64,000 nt of DNA from NCBI RefSeq assembly GCF_003014715.1, contig NZ_PYAV01000009.1:62001-126000 (forward strand), given 5' to 3'. Below the pieces are notes generated by a model, which was not told the DNA's origin, did not search any database, and saw only the letters and a program-made list of their open reading frames with translations. Positions within the stretch are counted from its first letter, which is position 1, and the number at the start of each line of letters is the position of its first letter. The stretch is from Salsuginibacillus halophilus (GTDB lineage: Bacteria; Bacillota; Bacilli; Bacillales; Marinococcaceae). This document shows positions 30,843 through 38,483 of the stretch, piece by piece. The position numbers and the translations under genes are program-made.

Positions 30843-31442
30843 TTATCGCTCTGACTGATTTCCTTTAAAACCGTTTAAAAGCAGTTCATGCACCGGCTCA
30901 ACAAGCTCCATCAAATCGTACCGACAGTCTTTCATGACCCAGTTGGTAACAACTTCATCTAATGTGCCAAACACCATTTGACGCCCGAGTTTTTCGTTGA
31001 TCACATCTGAAAAGACCTGTTCTTGCTTACCTGTAACAATCATCTCTTCGACAACTTGTAAATAACCTTTGAGTACTTCGTTAATCTGACTACGCAGCGC
31101 ACTATTGGACTGCCGTAGTTCGAGCTGGGTTACAACAGCAAGTTCAGGGTCAGCATTCAGTTGTTGAAAATGCAGGCGGACGAGCGCACGCAGTTGATCC
31201 TCAACATCCGGGAGGCGTTCTAGTTCAGTGGTGATTGTGTCAACGAACTGGCCCATTTTCACTTCAAACAGTGAGACGAGTAAGTCCTCTTTGTTTTTGA
31301 AGTAAAGATAAATTGTTCCATCTGCAACGCCGGCTTCTTTTGCGATCTTTGAAACTTGAGCATTATGATAGCCGTTTTCTGCAATAACAGTTACAGCGGC
31401 ATCAATAATTTGATTGTATTTTAAAGAATTTCGTTTACTCAA
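30843..31442 (-). CDS. fadR: FadR, TetR-family repressor of fatty acid degradation
   Basis: A 199-residue regulator with N-terminal HTH (VIAENGYHNAQVSKIAKEAGVADGTIYLYFKNKEDLL) nearly identical in pattern to B. subtilis FadR, which releases DNA on binding long-chain acyl-CoA. The TTG at 31442 is chosen since AGAGGAAG precedes it; the longer frame starts inside the operator. A FadR box lies just upstream, implying autoregulation. Confidence 0.9.
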   Translation of the reverse strand: MSKRNSLKYNQIIDAAVTVIAENGYHNAQVSKIAKEAGVADGTIYLYFKNKEDLLVSLFEVKMGQFVDTITTELERLPDVEDQLRALVRLHFQQLNADPELAVVTQLELRQSNSALRSQINEVLKGYLQVVEEMIVTGKQEQVFSDVINEKLGRQMVFGTLDEVVTNWVMKDCRYDLMELVEPVHELLLNGFKGNQSER

Positions 31443-31494
31443 TTTTGTCTTCCTCTCTTTTCCCCGACATGATACGCTGGCTTTTCGGGAAAAG

Positions 31495-31512
31495 TGAATG
31501 ACCATTCACTCA
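31495..31512. promoter_or_regulatory. FadR operator upstream of fadR
   Basis: TGAATGACCATTCACTCA matches the FadR consensus TGAATGAMTANTCATTCA at 16 of 18 positions. It lies at about +4 to +21 of the promoter at 31523-31551. Confidence 0.8.
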
Positions 31513-31522
31513 GCGTATTTTC

Positions 31523-31551
31523 ATTCTATCTGAGCCCGGCCATTCTGTCAA
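31523..31551 (-). promoter_or_regulatory. Sigma-A promoter of fadR-fadB-etfBA
   Basis: Minus-strand TTGACA and TAGAAT are 17 bases apart, between lcfA and fadR. With the operator just after it, it gives the distal genes a second FadR-controlled start. Confidence 0.75.
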
Positions 31552-31559
31552 TTTGTTTC

Positions 31560-33254
31560 TTAAGAAGACTTTGCTTTTTCTTCAGTTTGAGCTTCATCAA
31601 CTAAAACCCGGCGCAATACTTTGCCAACCGTTGTTTTAGGAAGTTCGTCGCGGAACTCATAACTACGCGGCACTTTGTAAGCTGCTAGGTTTTTACGGCA
31701 AAATGCATCCAGCGCAGCCTCGTCAACTTCAGAGCCTTCTTTAAGTACAATAAACGCTTTGACGGTTTCACCGCGGTACTCATCCGGCACACCAACAATA
31801 ACCGCTTCTTGAATGTCATCGTGCTCATAAAGCACCTCTTCAACTTCACGCGGGTAGATGTTGAAGCCGCCTGCAATAATCATATCCTTTTTCCGATCTA
31901 CAATGTAGAAAAAACCATCCTCATCCATATAGCCCATATCTCCAGTTAGCAGCCAGTCTTCATAAAACGTTGCTGCTGTTTCCTCAGGGCGTTTCCAGTA
32001 TCCCTGCATCACTTGTGGACCGCGAATGACCAGTTCTCCAATTTCATTCGGTGGAAGCATCCCGTTCTCTTCTGAATAAATCCCTGCTTCTGTATCCGGC
32101 CAAGGCAGGCCAATACTACCTTCACGACGCGTGCCCCATAATAGGTTACAGTGTGTAACAGGTGCTGCTTCAGTCAGTCCGTATCCTTCTACAAGTTTAC
32201 CACCGGTCATTTCTTCAAACGTTTGCTGTACTTCAAGTGGCAAAGCTGCAGAACCGCTCATGCAGGCTTGTACTGAAGATAAATCGTACGAAGCAGCATC
32301 TGGATGATTAATTAATCCGATATACATCGTTGGAGCACCAGGGAAAATCGAAATTTGCTCTTTTTGTATCGTCTCGAGCACTTCTTTCGGGTCGAACTTC
32401 GGTAGTATGATCGTTTCTGATGCACTCATGACCGATAAATTCATTGAAACTGTCATGCCGTACACGTGGAAAAACGGAAGTACCGCCAACGTTTTTTCTT
32501 TGCCTCTTTCGAGTCGATACATCCACTGAAGACATTGTGTTGTATTTGCTACAAGGTTTCTGTGAGTTAACATAACCCCTTTAGCGAGCCCTGTTGTGCC
32601 CCCGGTATACTGCAAAAGTGCGAGATCATGATCTGGATCAATTGAGACTTGAACCTTCGAGGTACTACCACGCTTAATCATTGGTTTAAAAGCATGCACA
32701 GTACGGCTGTATTCAACTTTCACTTTCATCCCTTGATTTTTCTTTTGAATGAAGGGATAAATCATGTTTTTAGGAAATGGTAAGTAATCCTTAATGCCGG
32801 TTACGATGACATGTTCAAGCTGTGTTGCATGCTTTACTTTCATAACTTTTGGATAAAGTAAGTCAAGACAAACGATCACTTTAGCACCAGAATCCGCCAT
32901 TTGGTGCTCCAGCTCCCGCTCTACATATAAAGGATTCGTTTGCACAACGACAGCACCAATCATTAAAGCCCCATAATATGCAATGACTGACTGCGGTGTA
33001 TTTGGCAGCATAATTGCTACACGATCCCCTTTTTCCACCCCCAGCGCGGAAAGTTCGTTAGCAAATGCCCGTGTCTGCTCCCCAAGTTCTTGATAAGTAA
33101 GCGTTGTACCTTGGAATGATATCGCTTTATTTTTTGGAAACGAAGCTTCTGCATTTTCTAACAAAGCATGCAATGGTTGTATTTCGTAATTCATCTCCGC
33201 TGGAATTTCTTCCGGGTAAAATTGTGTCCATGGACGATCTATCGTTTTTTGCAA
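31560..33254 (-). CDS. lcfA: Long-chain acyl-CoA synthetase (copy 1)
   Basis: A 564-residue adenylate-forming enzyme that activates long-chain fatty acids with ATP and CoA. AMP-binding motifs LLQYTGGTTGLAKGVMLTH, VEGYGLTEAAPVTH, LLTGDMGYMDEDGFFYIVDRKKDMI and the C-terminal lysine region (PKTTVGKVLRR) are intact. It is the first gene of the fad operon, controlled by the FadR site at 33311. Its closest relative in the window is the tandem copy at 34007-35707. Confidence 0.93.
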   Translation of the reverse strand: MQKTIDRPWTQFYPEEIPAEMNYEIQPLHALLENAEASFPKNKAISFQGTTLTYQELGEQTRAFANELSALGVEKGDRVAIMLPNTPQSVIAYYGALMIGAVVVQTNPLYVERELEHQMADSGAKVIVCLDLLYPKVMKVKHATQLEHVIVTGIKDYLPFPKNMIYPFIQKKNQGMKVKVEYSRTVHAFKPMIKRGSTSKVQVSIDPDHDLALLQYTGGTTGLAKGVMLTHRNLVANTTQCLQWMYRLERGKEKTLAVLPFFHVYGMTVSMNLSVMSASETIILPKFDPKEVLETIQKEQISIFPGAPTMYIGLINHPDAASYDLSSVQACMSGSAALPLEVQQTFEEMTGGKLVEGYGLTEAAPVTHCNLLWGTRREGSIGLPWPDTEAGIYSEENGMLPPNEIGELVIRGPQVMQGYWKRPEETAATFYEDWLLTGDMGYMDEDGFFYIVDRKKDMIIAGGFNIYPREVEEVLYEHDDIQEAVIVGVPDEYRGETVKAFIVLKEGSEVDEAALDAFCRKNLAAYKVPRSYEFRDELPKTTVGKVLRRVLVDEAQTEEKAKSS

Positions 33255-33310
33255 AACCGTTCCTCCTTAACACCTTCCTTTTCAGTCAGCTTCTCCTCTC
33301 AAGTACCATT

Positions 33311-33328
33311 GTACTGAATAGTCGTTCA
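33311..33328. promoter_or_regulatory. FadR operator in the lcfA promoter
   Basis: The minus strand TGAACGACTATTCAGTAC matches TGAATGAMTANTCATTCA at 14 of 18 positions. It lies within the spacer between TTCAAA and TACAAT (17 bases apart), so a bound repressor would block RNA polymerase. Confidence 0.72.
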
Positions 33329-33408
33329 TTTTTGAATACCCAATTTGAAATTTTTGAAATTTTTACGAATTCATCAACTGTTTCTACGTGTAATTTGGTT
33401 TATTATGC

Positions 33409-33438
33409 AAAAAACGCACTACCAAAATTGATAGTGCG
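33409..33438 (-). terminator. Left duplicated terminator flanking R1 (retains T-run)
   Basis: The hairpin at 33415-33438 has stem arms CGCACT and AGTGCG around a CAATTTTGG-type loop, with TTTTTT after it on the minus strand. A near-identical unit without T-run is at 33974-33997, on the other side of R1. The shared unit is about 27 bp with two mismatches. Confidence 0.75.
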
Positions 33439-33444
33439 CCAAAC

Positions 33445-33967
33445 TGGCGACAAAGTACAAAACCTAACATTAACTCACAGCTTACTGCTCCAACCCCCGC
33501 GGTTGCCCTAATAAGAGGAAAAACAGAATCATGATCGTAACCAACACTACCGACAGACGCTTTCCCGAGGGCTTGGCTTCAGCTAACTTGTTCGATTTGA
33601 TTACCAATCGAACAAGTGGATCTGCAGCCTGCGCTTGATCCTCTGGGAGTCGCCGTCTTTTGTTTCAGTTACTTGTTAGTTAACAGATCATTAAGGATTT
33701 CCATTGGATATGGTTCGCTTGATCGCTCATAAAGCGTCATGATGAAATTGATTCATGTAGATGTTGCTTAATCAAAAGAATTTCTACGATTCATGACCAT
33801 CAAATAACGTAAGGCTGACGAGCATCGGCGGCGACGCCACCAGGAACAGCACGAGCCGAAAATCCCGCAGGCAGTGACTTTCTGCCGAGGAAGTTGAGGC
33901 CGTGTCTGAGGCAAGCGTCCGTCAAAAAGCAACGTCAGCCTTCGCTTTTCTTGAAAGGTTGTCTAAA
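33445..33967 (+). repeat. Dispersed element R1 (MITE-like, full length)
   Basis: About 523 bp between the two lcfA paralogues. It begins with GCGACAAAGTACAAAACCTA and ends TTGTCTAAA, an inverted terminal match to R2. Core module A spans about 33556-33663 (GACGCTTTCCCGAGGG to GTCGCCGTC) with an inner palindrome CTTGTTCGATT/AATCGAACAAG. Module B (about 33810-33950) carries GCTGACGAGC and CGAGCCGAAAATCC. It encodes no protein. Direct duplications of the lcfA copy 2 terminator flank it. Confidence 0.8.
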
Positions 33968-33973
33968 TGCTGA

Positions 33974-33997
33974 CGCACTGCCAAAATTGACAGTGCG
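33974..33997 (-). terminator. Right duplicated terminator hairpin flanking R1
   Basis: A stem-loop with arms CGCACTG and CAGTGCG, ten bases after the lcfA copy 2 stop. It lacks a T-run because R1 follows; the T-run remains with the left copy. Confidence 0.7.
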
Positions 33998-34006
33998 CCT
34001 TGTTTA

Positions 34007-35707
34007 TTATGCTTCTTTTTCTTTTTTACGCTTTTCTTCTTCTTCCTCGACAAGGACCCGCCGTAAAATCTTTCCGACCATGGTCTTTGGAAGTTCTTCG
34101 CGGAATTCGTATAACTTCGGTACTTTAAAGGCAGCCAGGTTCTTACGAGAGAAAGCTTCGATCTCTTCACTGGTCAGCTCAACATCTTCTTTTGGTACGA
34201 TGAAAGCTTTCACAGTTTCTCCGCGATAAGGGTCAGGTACACCGATCACTGCAGCTTCCTGTACACCTTCATGTTCATAAAGCACTTCTTCAATTTCACG
34301 TGGGAAAATATTAAATCCACCAGCGATAATCATATCTTTTTTACGGTCAACGATATAAAAGAAGCCATCTTCATCCATGTAACCCATATCGCCGCTTAAA
34401 AACCAATCATCTTTAAACACAGCAGCTGTATCCTCCGGGCGTCCCCAATAACCTTTCATTACTTGTGGACCACGAATCATAATTTCGCCAATTTCGCCGG
34501 GAGGTGCAGACTCACCTGTTTCCTGCTTTAAAATAGCAAGCTCTGTATCCGGCCAAGGAATGCCAATACTACCATTCTTTCTTTCTTCCCAAATCGGGTT
34601 TGAAGCAGCAACTGGAGAAGTCTCTGTTAACCCATAACCTTCCACCAGCCGGCCGCCGGTCAGAGACTCAAATTGATCTTGCACCTCACTTGGCAGCGGC
34701 GCTGAACCACTAAGACAAGCTTTAATCGATGACAAATCATACTTATGAATATCAGGATCATTAATTAGACCGACATACATGGTAGGCGCACCAGGGAACA
34801 ACGTGATTTTCTGCTTTTCGATCGTTTTTAAAACATCTTTTGGATCGAATTTAGGTAAAATCACTAAAGTAGATTCGTACATGATTGAAATGTTCATCGC
34901 CACTGACATGCCATAAACGTGGAAGAATGGCAGAACAGCAAGTATACGCTCGTTCCCTTTTTCCATGCGATACATCCATGTCCGGCACTGAAGTGTGTTG
35001 ACGACGAGATTGTAATGAGTGAGCATGACGCCTTTAGCAGGCCCTGTTGTACCACCAGTATATTGCAGCAGTGCTAAGTCATTTTTCGGGTCGATTTCAA
35101 CTTCCGGATCTTTTGGCGTACCGTTTTTTAACAAAGATTTAAAAGCATGCGTCGTGCTATCATAATCTACTTCAACTTTCATCCCGGTGTTTTTCTTTTG
35201 AACAAATGGATAAATTAAGTTTTTTGGAAACGGCAGAAAGTCTTTAATACTTGTTACAATGACATGCTCTAAATCAGTGTTCGCACGCACGCTCTGCACC
35301 CTTGGATAAACAAGGTCTAAGCAGATCATAATTTTTGCACCAGAGTCTACCATTTGGTGCTCAATTTCACGCTCTACGTAAAGTGGGTTCGTTTGAACAA
35401 CGATCGCACCGGCAAATAGAGCTCCGTAATAGGAAATGACAGACTGTGGTGTATTTGCAAGCATAATTGCAACACGGTCACCTTTTTCAATCCCTAAACT
35501 TCTTAGTTGGTCAGCTACGCGCAAAGCCTGATCATACAGCTCACGGTACGTGAGTGACGTACCCATGAAATGCGCTGCTTCTTTTTCCGGACTGTTTGTT
35601 GCTGATTCCTGCAGATACGACTGCAGCGATCTTTCTTCGTAAGTCATTGATGCCGGAACAGCTTCTGGATAATTGGACAGCCAAACAGGTTTGGTTTCTG
35701 TCTGCAT
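34007..35707 (-). CDS. Long-chain acyl-CoA synthetase (copy 2)
   Basis: A 566-residue paralogue of the adjacent lcfA, alignable along its whole length (QYTGGTTGPAKGVMLTHYNL, LVEGYGLTETSPVA, DMGYMDEDGFFYIVDRKKDMI). It ends in a Lys/Glu-rich tail (EEEEEKRKKEKEA). The tandem arrangement suggests local duplication. No FadR box is evident upstream, but a cre site is, so the two copies are probably regulated differently. Substrate chain length cannot be read from sequence. Confidence 0.9.
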   Translation of the reverse strand: MQTETKPVWLSNYPEAVPASMTYEERSLQSYLQESATNSPEKEAAHFMGTSLTYRELYDQALRVADQLRSLGIEKGDRVAIMLANTPQSVISYYGALFAGAIVVQTNPLYVEREIEHQMVDSGAKIMICLDLVYPRVQSVRANTDLEHVIVTSIKDFLPFPKNLIYPFVQKKNTGMKVEVDYDSTTHAFKSLLKNGTPKDPEVEIDPKNDLALLQYTGGTTGPAKGVMLTHYNLVVNTLQCRTWMYRMEKGNERILAVLPFFHVYGMSVAMNISIMYESTLVILPKFDPKDVLKTIEKQKITLFPGAPTMYVGLINDPDIHKYDLSSIKACLSGSAPLPSEVQDQFESLTGGRLVEGYGLTETSPVAASNPIWEERKNGSIGIPWPDTELAILKQETGESAPPGEIGEIMIRGPQVMKGYWGRPEDTAAVFKDDWFLSGDMGYMDEDGFFYIVDRKKDMIIAGGFNIFPREIEEVLYEHEGVQEAAVIGVPDPYRGETVKAFIVPKEDVELTSEEIEAFSRKNLAAFKVPKLYEFREELPKTMVGKILRRVLVEEEEEKRKKEKEA

Positions 35708-35768
35708 GCAACACTGCCTCCTTTATTGACTCTTCTCTTGTAAACATTCCCCTCTAACTCTATTTTAT

Positions 35769-35782
35769 TGCAACCGCTTTCA
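35769..35782. promoter_or_regulatory. cre site upstream of lcfA copy 2
   Basis: The minus strand TGAAAGCGGTTGCA matches TGWAANCGNTNWCA at 13 of 14 positions, about 65 bases upstream of the ATG and next to a TAAAAT -10-like hexamer. It implies CcpA repression on glucose. Confidence 0.65.
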
Positions 35783-35900
35783 TTTTAAAAGACAATTTTA
35801 AAATTTTTGAAAATTTTTCTTTTGGAGTGAGGTTTCTATTTTCGTTTGATTTTAATAACACTTTGTGAAGAACAGCCTGAATATGAGATGAAAACAAACA

Positions 35901-35940
35901 TTAAAAAGCGAGTACCTGTAGAAATCGTACAGATACCCGC
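35901..35940 (-). terminator. Terminator of the zapA-cvpA-polX-mutS2 operon
   Basis: The hairpin at 35908-35940 has 13-base arms GCGGGTATCTGTA and TACAGGTACTCGC (two GU), followed by TTTTT on the minus strand. The tiny ORF 35975-36058 lies before it. Confidence 0.85.
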
Positions 35941-35974
35941 ATTGTTCACTTATAGGCCTAAACCATTTTACGGA

Positions 35975-36058
35975 TCAAGCAATAAAAAACAAGTAAATGA
36001 AACCTGCTAGAATAAATCCAGCACAACAGATGAGCAGTACTTTCCATAACGTATCCAC
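35975..36058 (-). CDS. Possible 27-residue hydrophobic peptide
   Basis: A GTG-started frame 39 bases after the mutS2 stop reads about one membrane segment (WKVLLICCAGFILAGFIYLF). A GAGG motif is 12 bases upstream, a little far. It lies inside the same transcript, ahead of the terminator. In B. subtilis this place holds the membrane protein gene yshE. It is unrecognised; coding status is uncertain. Confidence 0.3.
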   Translation of the reverse strand: MDTLWKVLLICCAGFILAGFIYLFFIA

Positions 36059-36096
36059 ACCAACACCGCTTTCCTCACAAACTACATTTAGCGCAA

Positions 36097-38454
36097 TTAT
36101 TTTAACTCGACGACGGTGTTACCGATACCGCCTTCGTTCATACCACCATCGCGGGTATTTTTAACGTTCGGATGTTTTTTCAAAAGCTCTTTCACACCTT
36201 TACGAAGCGCACCGGTACCTTTCCCATGTATAATATCTACTTTTTGAAACCCTGCAAGCACAGCTTCATCCAAATATTTTTCAACACGGTGCATCGCTTC
36301 GTCGTAACGCACACCACGCAAGTCAAGTTCAGGCTTTACGTGCTGGTTCGATTGCACACGCGCTACCGGCTTAGGTGACTGCTTTGGTTCACTTTTAATC
36401 TTTTCCATATCATCTTTTTTGACGTTCATTTTCATAATCCCAAGCTGAACTTGAAACTCATTGTCGCTCACCTTTGCAAGCACTTGTCCGCGCTGGTTAA
36501 AGCTGATGACTTTCACCTCATCACCTAGTTCAATCGCTTGCTGTTTTCGTGTTTTCTCTTTTACTTTTTCCTGCTTCTTTGCAGTTTTAGGTGCTGCATT
36601 TTCAAGCTGTTTACGCGCATCAATCAACTCATGCTCTTTGACCTCCAAGCCTTCTCGCTGCAACTCACGCAAGTACTCAATAATATCTTCAGCGTCCTGC
36701 TTCGCTTTTTTCACTTCTGCTTCTGCCTGTTCACGAGCTTTTTCCAGTTCTTTTTCTTTTTCCGCTTGAAATGCTTCAAATTCTTTTTCAAGCTCCCTGT
36801 GAATCTGCCGGGCATCCCGCCGGATTTCTTCAGCTTCAAGCACGTCTTGTTCTGCGAGCTTTTTCTGTTCTTCAAGTGATGTAATCATCTGCTCAACTTC
36901 TCGCGTCTCCTGGGATACGTGCGTTTCAGCCGAGTTGATCACATCTTTATCCAAACCGAGCCGCTGGGAAATCGCAAATGCGTTACTACGACCTGGCACA
37001 CCGGTTAATAAACGGTATGTTGGCTGCAAGGTATCTACATCAAACTCTACACTTGCGTTCATGACTCCTTCACGGTTGTAGGCGTAGCCTTTCAATTCAC
37101 TATAATGCGTAGTTGCTACTGTACGTGCGCCTCGGGATTTCACTTCATCAAGAATTGCTACAGCAAGTGCCGCTCCTTCTGCAGGATCTGTTCCTGCGCC
37201 AAGCTCATCGAACAGCACAAGACTTTCATGATTAATCATATCCAGCATTTCCACAATGTTTGTCATATGCGAGGAAAACGTACTTAAGTTTTGCTCAATC
37301 GACTGTTCATCACCAATGTCCGCACAGACCGTCTGAAATATACCAGCTGTTGAACCTGAAGCCACAGGTAGAAACAAACCGGACTGGGCCATTAATGTTA
37401 ACAATCCTACCGTTTTCAATGTCACCGTTTTACCACCAGTGTTCGGCCCGGTAATGACAAGTGATTGATACTCATCCCCAAGAGCCACATCAATCGGTAC
37501 GACTTCGTCTTGTGGAATCAACGGGTGGCGCGCCCTGCTGAACTCAAGCATTTGCTGATCAACAAATGTCGGACGTTCAGCTTTCAAAGACACTGCGTAA
37601 TAAGCTTTTGCAAAGATAAAATCAAGACTCGCAAGAATCGCCACGTTTTCGAGCAACCCACCTGTGTTATTCATTACAAGCGTCGAGAGTTCACGTAATA
37701 TCCGCTCGATTTCATCCCGCTCATCAGCTTTTGCTTCGCGGAGCTGATTGTTCAATGTTACGACAGACTGCGGCTCGATAAATAGCGTCGCGCCAGAAGA
37801 TGATTGATCATGAACAATACCGCCGAATGCGTTGCGATACTCCTGTTTTACTGGGATCACGTAACGGTCATTTCGGATCGTCACCACCGCGTCTGAAAGC
37901 TTCGCCTGATGATCTGAAGAGCGAGTAAGCTGTTCAAGTTTACTACGTATACTTGATTCTGTCGTTTTTAACCGTTGACGAATCCTCCGCAAATCCGAGC
38001 TTGCGCTATCAAGCACTTTACCGTGATCATCAATGCTTTGTTTAATTTCCTGCTCAAGTCCCTGCAGGGCATGAATATCTTCTACTTTTGCTTCAAGACG
38101 GGGGAGCTGTAATAAATCATCATCAATTAAAGAGCGGATAAAAGTTTTCAATTGATAACCAGCATGAATTGTTGCGCTTATTTCAATAAGTTCACTTTCA
38201 TTGAGCATACCGCCGATTTCTGCCCGCTTTATTTGCGGGCGAATATCGAAAATGCCGCCGCGCGGTGCTTGTCCTTTTAACCGAATGACAGCTGCCCCTT
38301 CATCAGATTCTTCCAATTGCGCCTTGATATCAGCATAATCAGTCATCGGCTGAAGTTCATCTACAGCGCTTCGTCCGAGTGACGAGGCTACATGCTGTTT
38401 CATCTGGTCTTTCATTTTATCGTACTCTAACAGCCGGAGGACCCGGTCATTCAT
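36097..38454 (-). CDS. mutS2: MutS2 DNA-binding ATPase/endonuclease
   Basis: A 785-residue MutS family protein without mismatch-recognition domains. Walker A is VITGPNTGGKTVTLKTVGLL (about residue 330), followed by the STFSSHM and LVLFDELGAGTDPAEGAALA blocks. A long coiled coil (about 510-640) and a C-terminal Smr domain (LDLRGVRYDEAM, HGKGTGALRKGV) follow. It acts in recombination control and rescue of collided ribosomes. It follows polX as in B. subtilis. Confidence 0.95.
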   Translation of the reverse strand: MNDRVLRLLEYDKMKDQMKQHVASSLGRSAVDELQPMTDYADIKAQLEESDEGAAVIRLKGQAPRGGIFDIRPQIKRAEIGGMLNESELIEISATIHAGYQLKTFIRSLIDDDLLQLPRLEAKVEDIHALQGLEQEIKQSIDDHGKVLDSASSDLRRIRQRLKTTESSIRSKLEQLTRSSDHQAKLSDAVVTIRNDRYVIPVKQEYRNAFGGIVHDQSSSGATLFIEPQSVVTLNNQLREAKADERDEIERILRELSTLVMNNTGGLLENVAILASLDFIFAKAYYAVSLKAERPTFVDQQMLEFSRARHPLIPQDEVVPIDVALGDEYQSLVITGPNTGGKTVTLKTVGLLTLMAQSGLFLPVASGSTAGIFQTVCADIGDEQSIEQNLSTFSSHMTNIVEMLDMINHESLVLFDELGAGTDPAEGAALAVAILDEVKSRGARTVATTHYSELKGYAYNREGVMNASVEFDVDTLQPTYRLLTGVPGRSNAFAISQRLGLDKDVINSAETHVSQETREVEQMITSLEEQKKLAEQDVLEAEEIRRDARQIHRELEKEFEAFQAEKEKELEKAREQAEAEVKKAKQDAEDIIEYLRELQREGLEVKEHELIDARKQLENAAPKTAKKQEKVKEKTRKQQAIELGDEVKVISFNQRGQVLAKVSDNEFQVQLGIMKMNVKKDDMEKIKSEPKQSPKPVARVQSNQHVKPELDLRGVRYDEAMHRVEKYLDEAVLAGFQKVDIIHGKGTGALRKGVKELLKKHPNVKNTRDGGMNEGGIGNTVVELK

Positions 38455-38483
38455 GACAAGACATCCTTTCTATATCGAGCCGC

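Noticed and set aside
30843-31505. Longer FadR reading frame starting at 31505
   Set aside because: It would begin inside the operator and close to the predicted transcription start; the TTG at 31442 has a proper ribosome binding site and gives the family length.
33104-33511. Plus-strand ORF overlapping the lcfA promoter region and R1
   Set aside because: Overlaps a known gene and its operator on the other strand; composition not coding-like and the product is unrecognisable.
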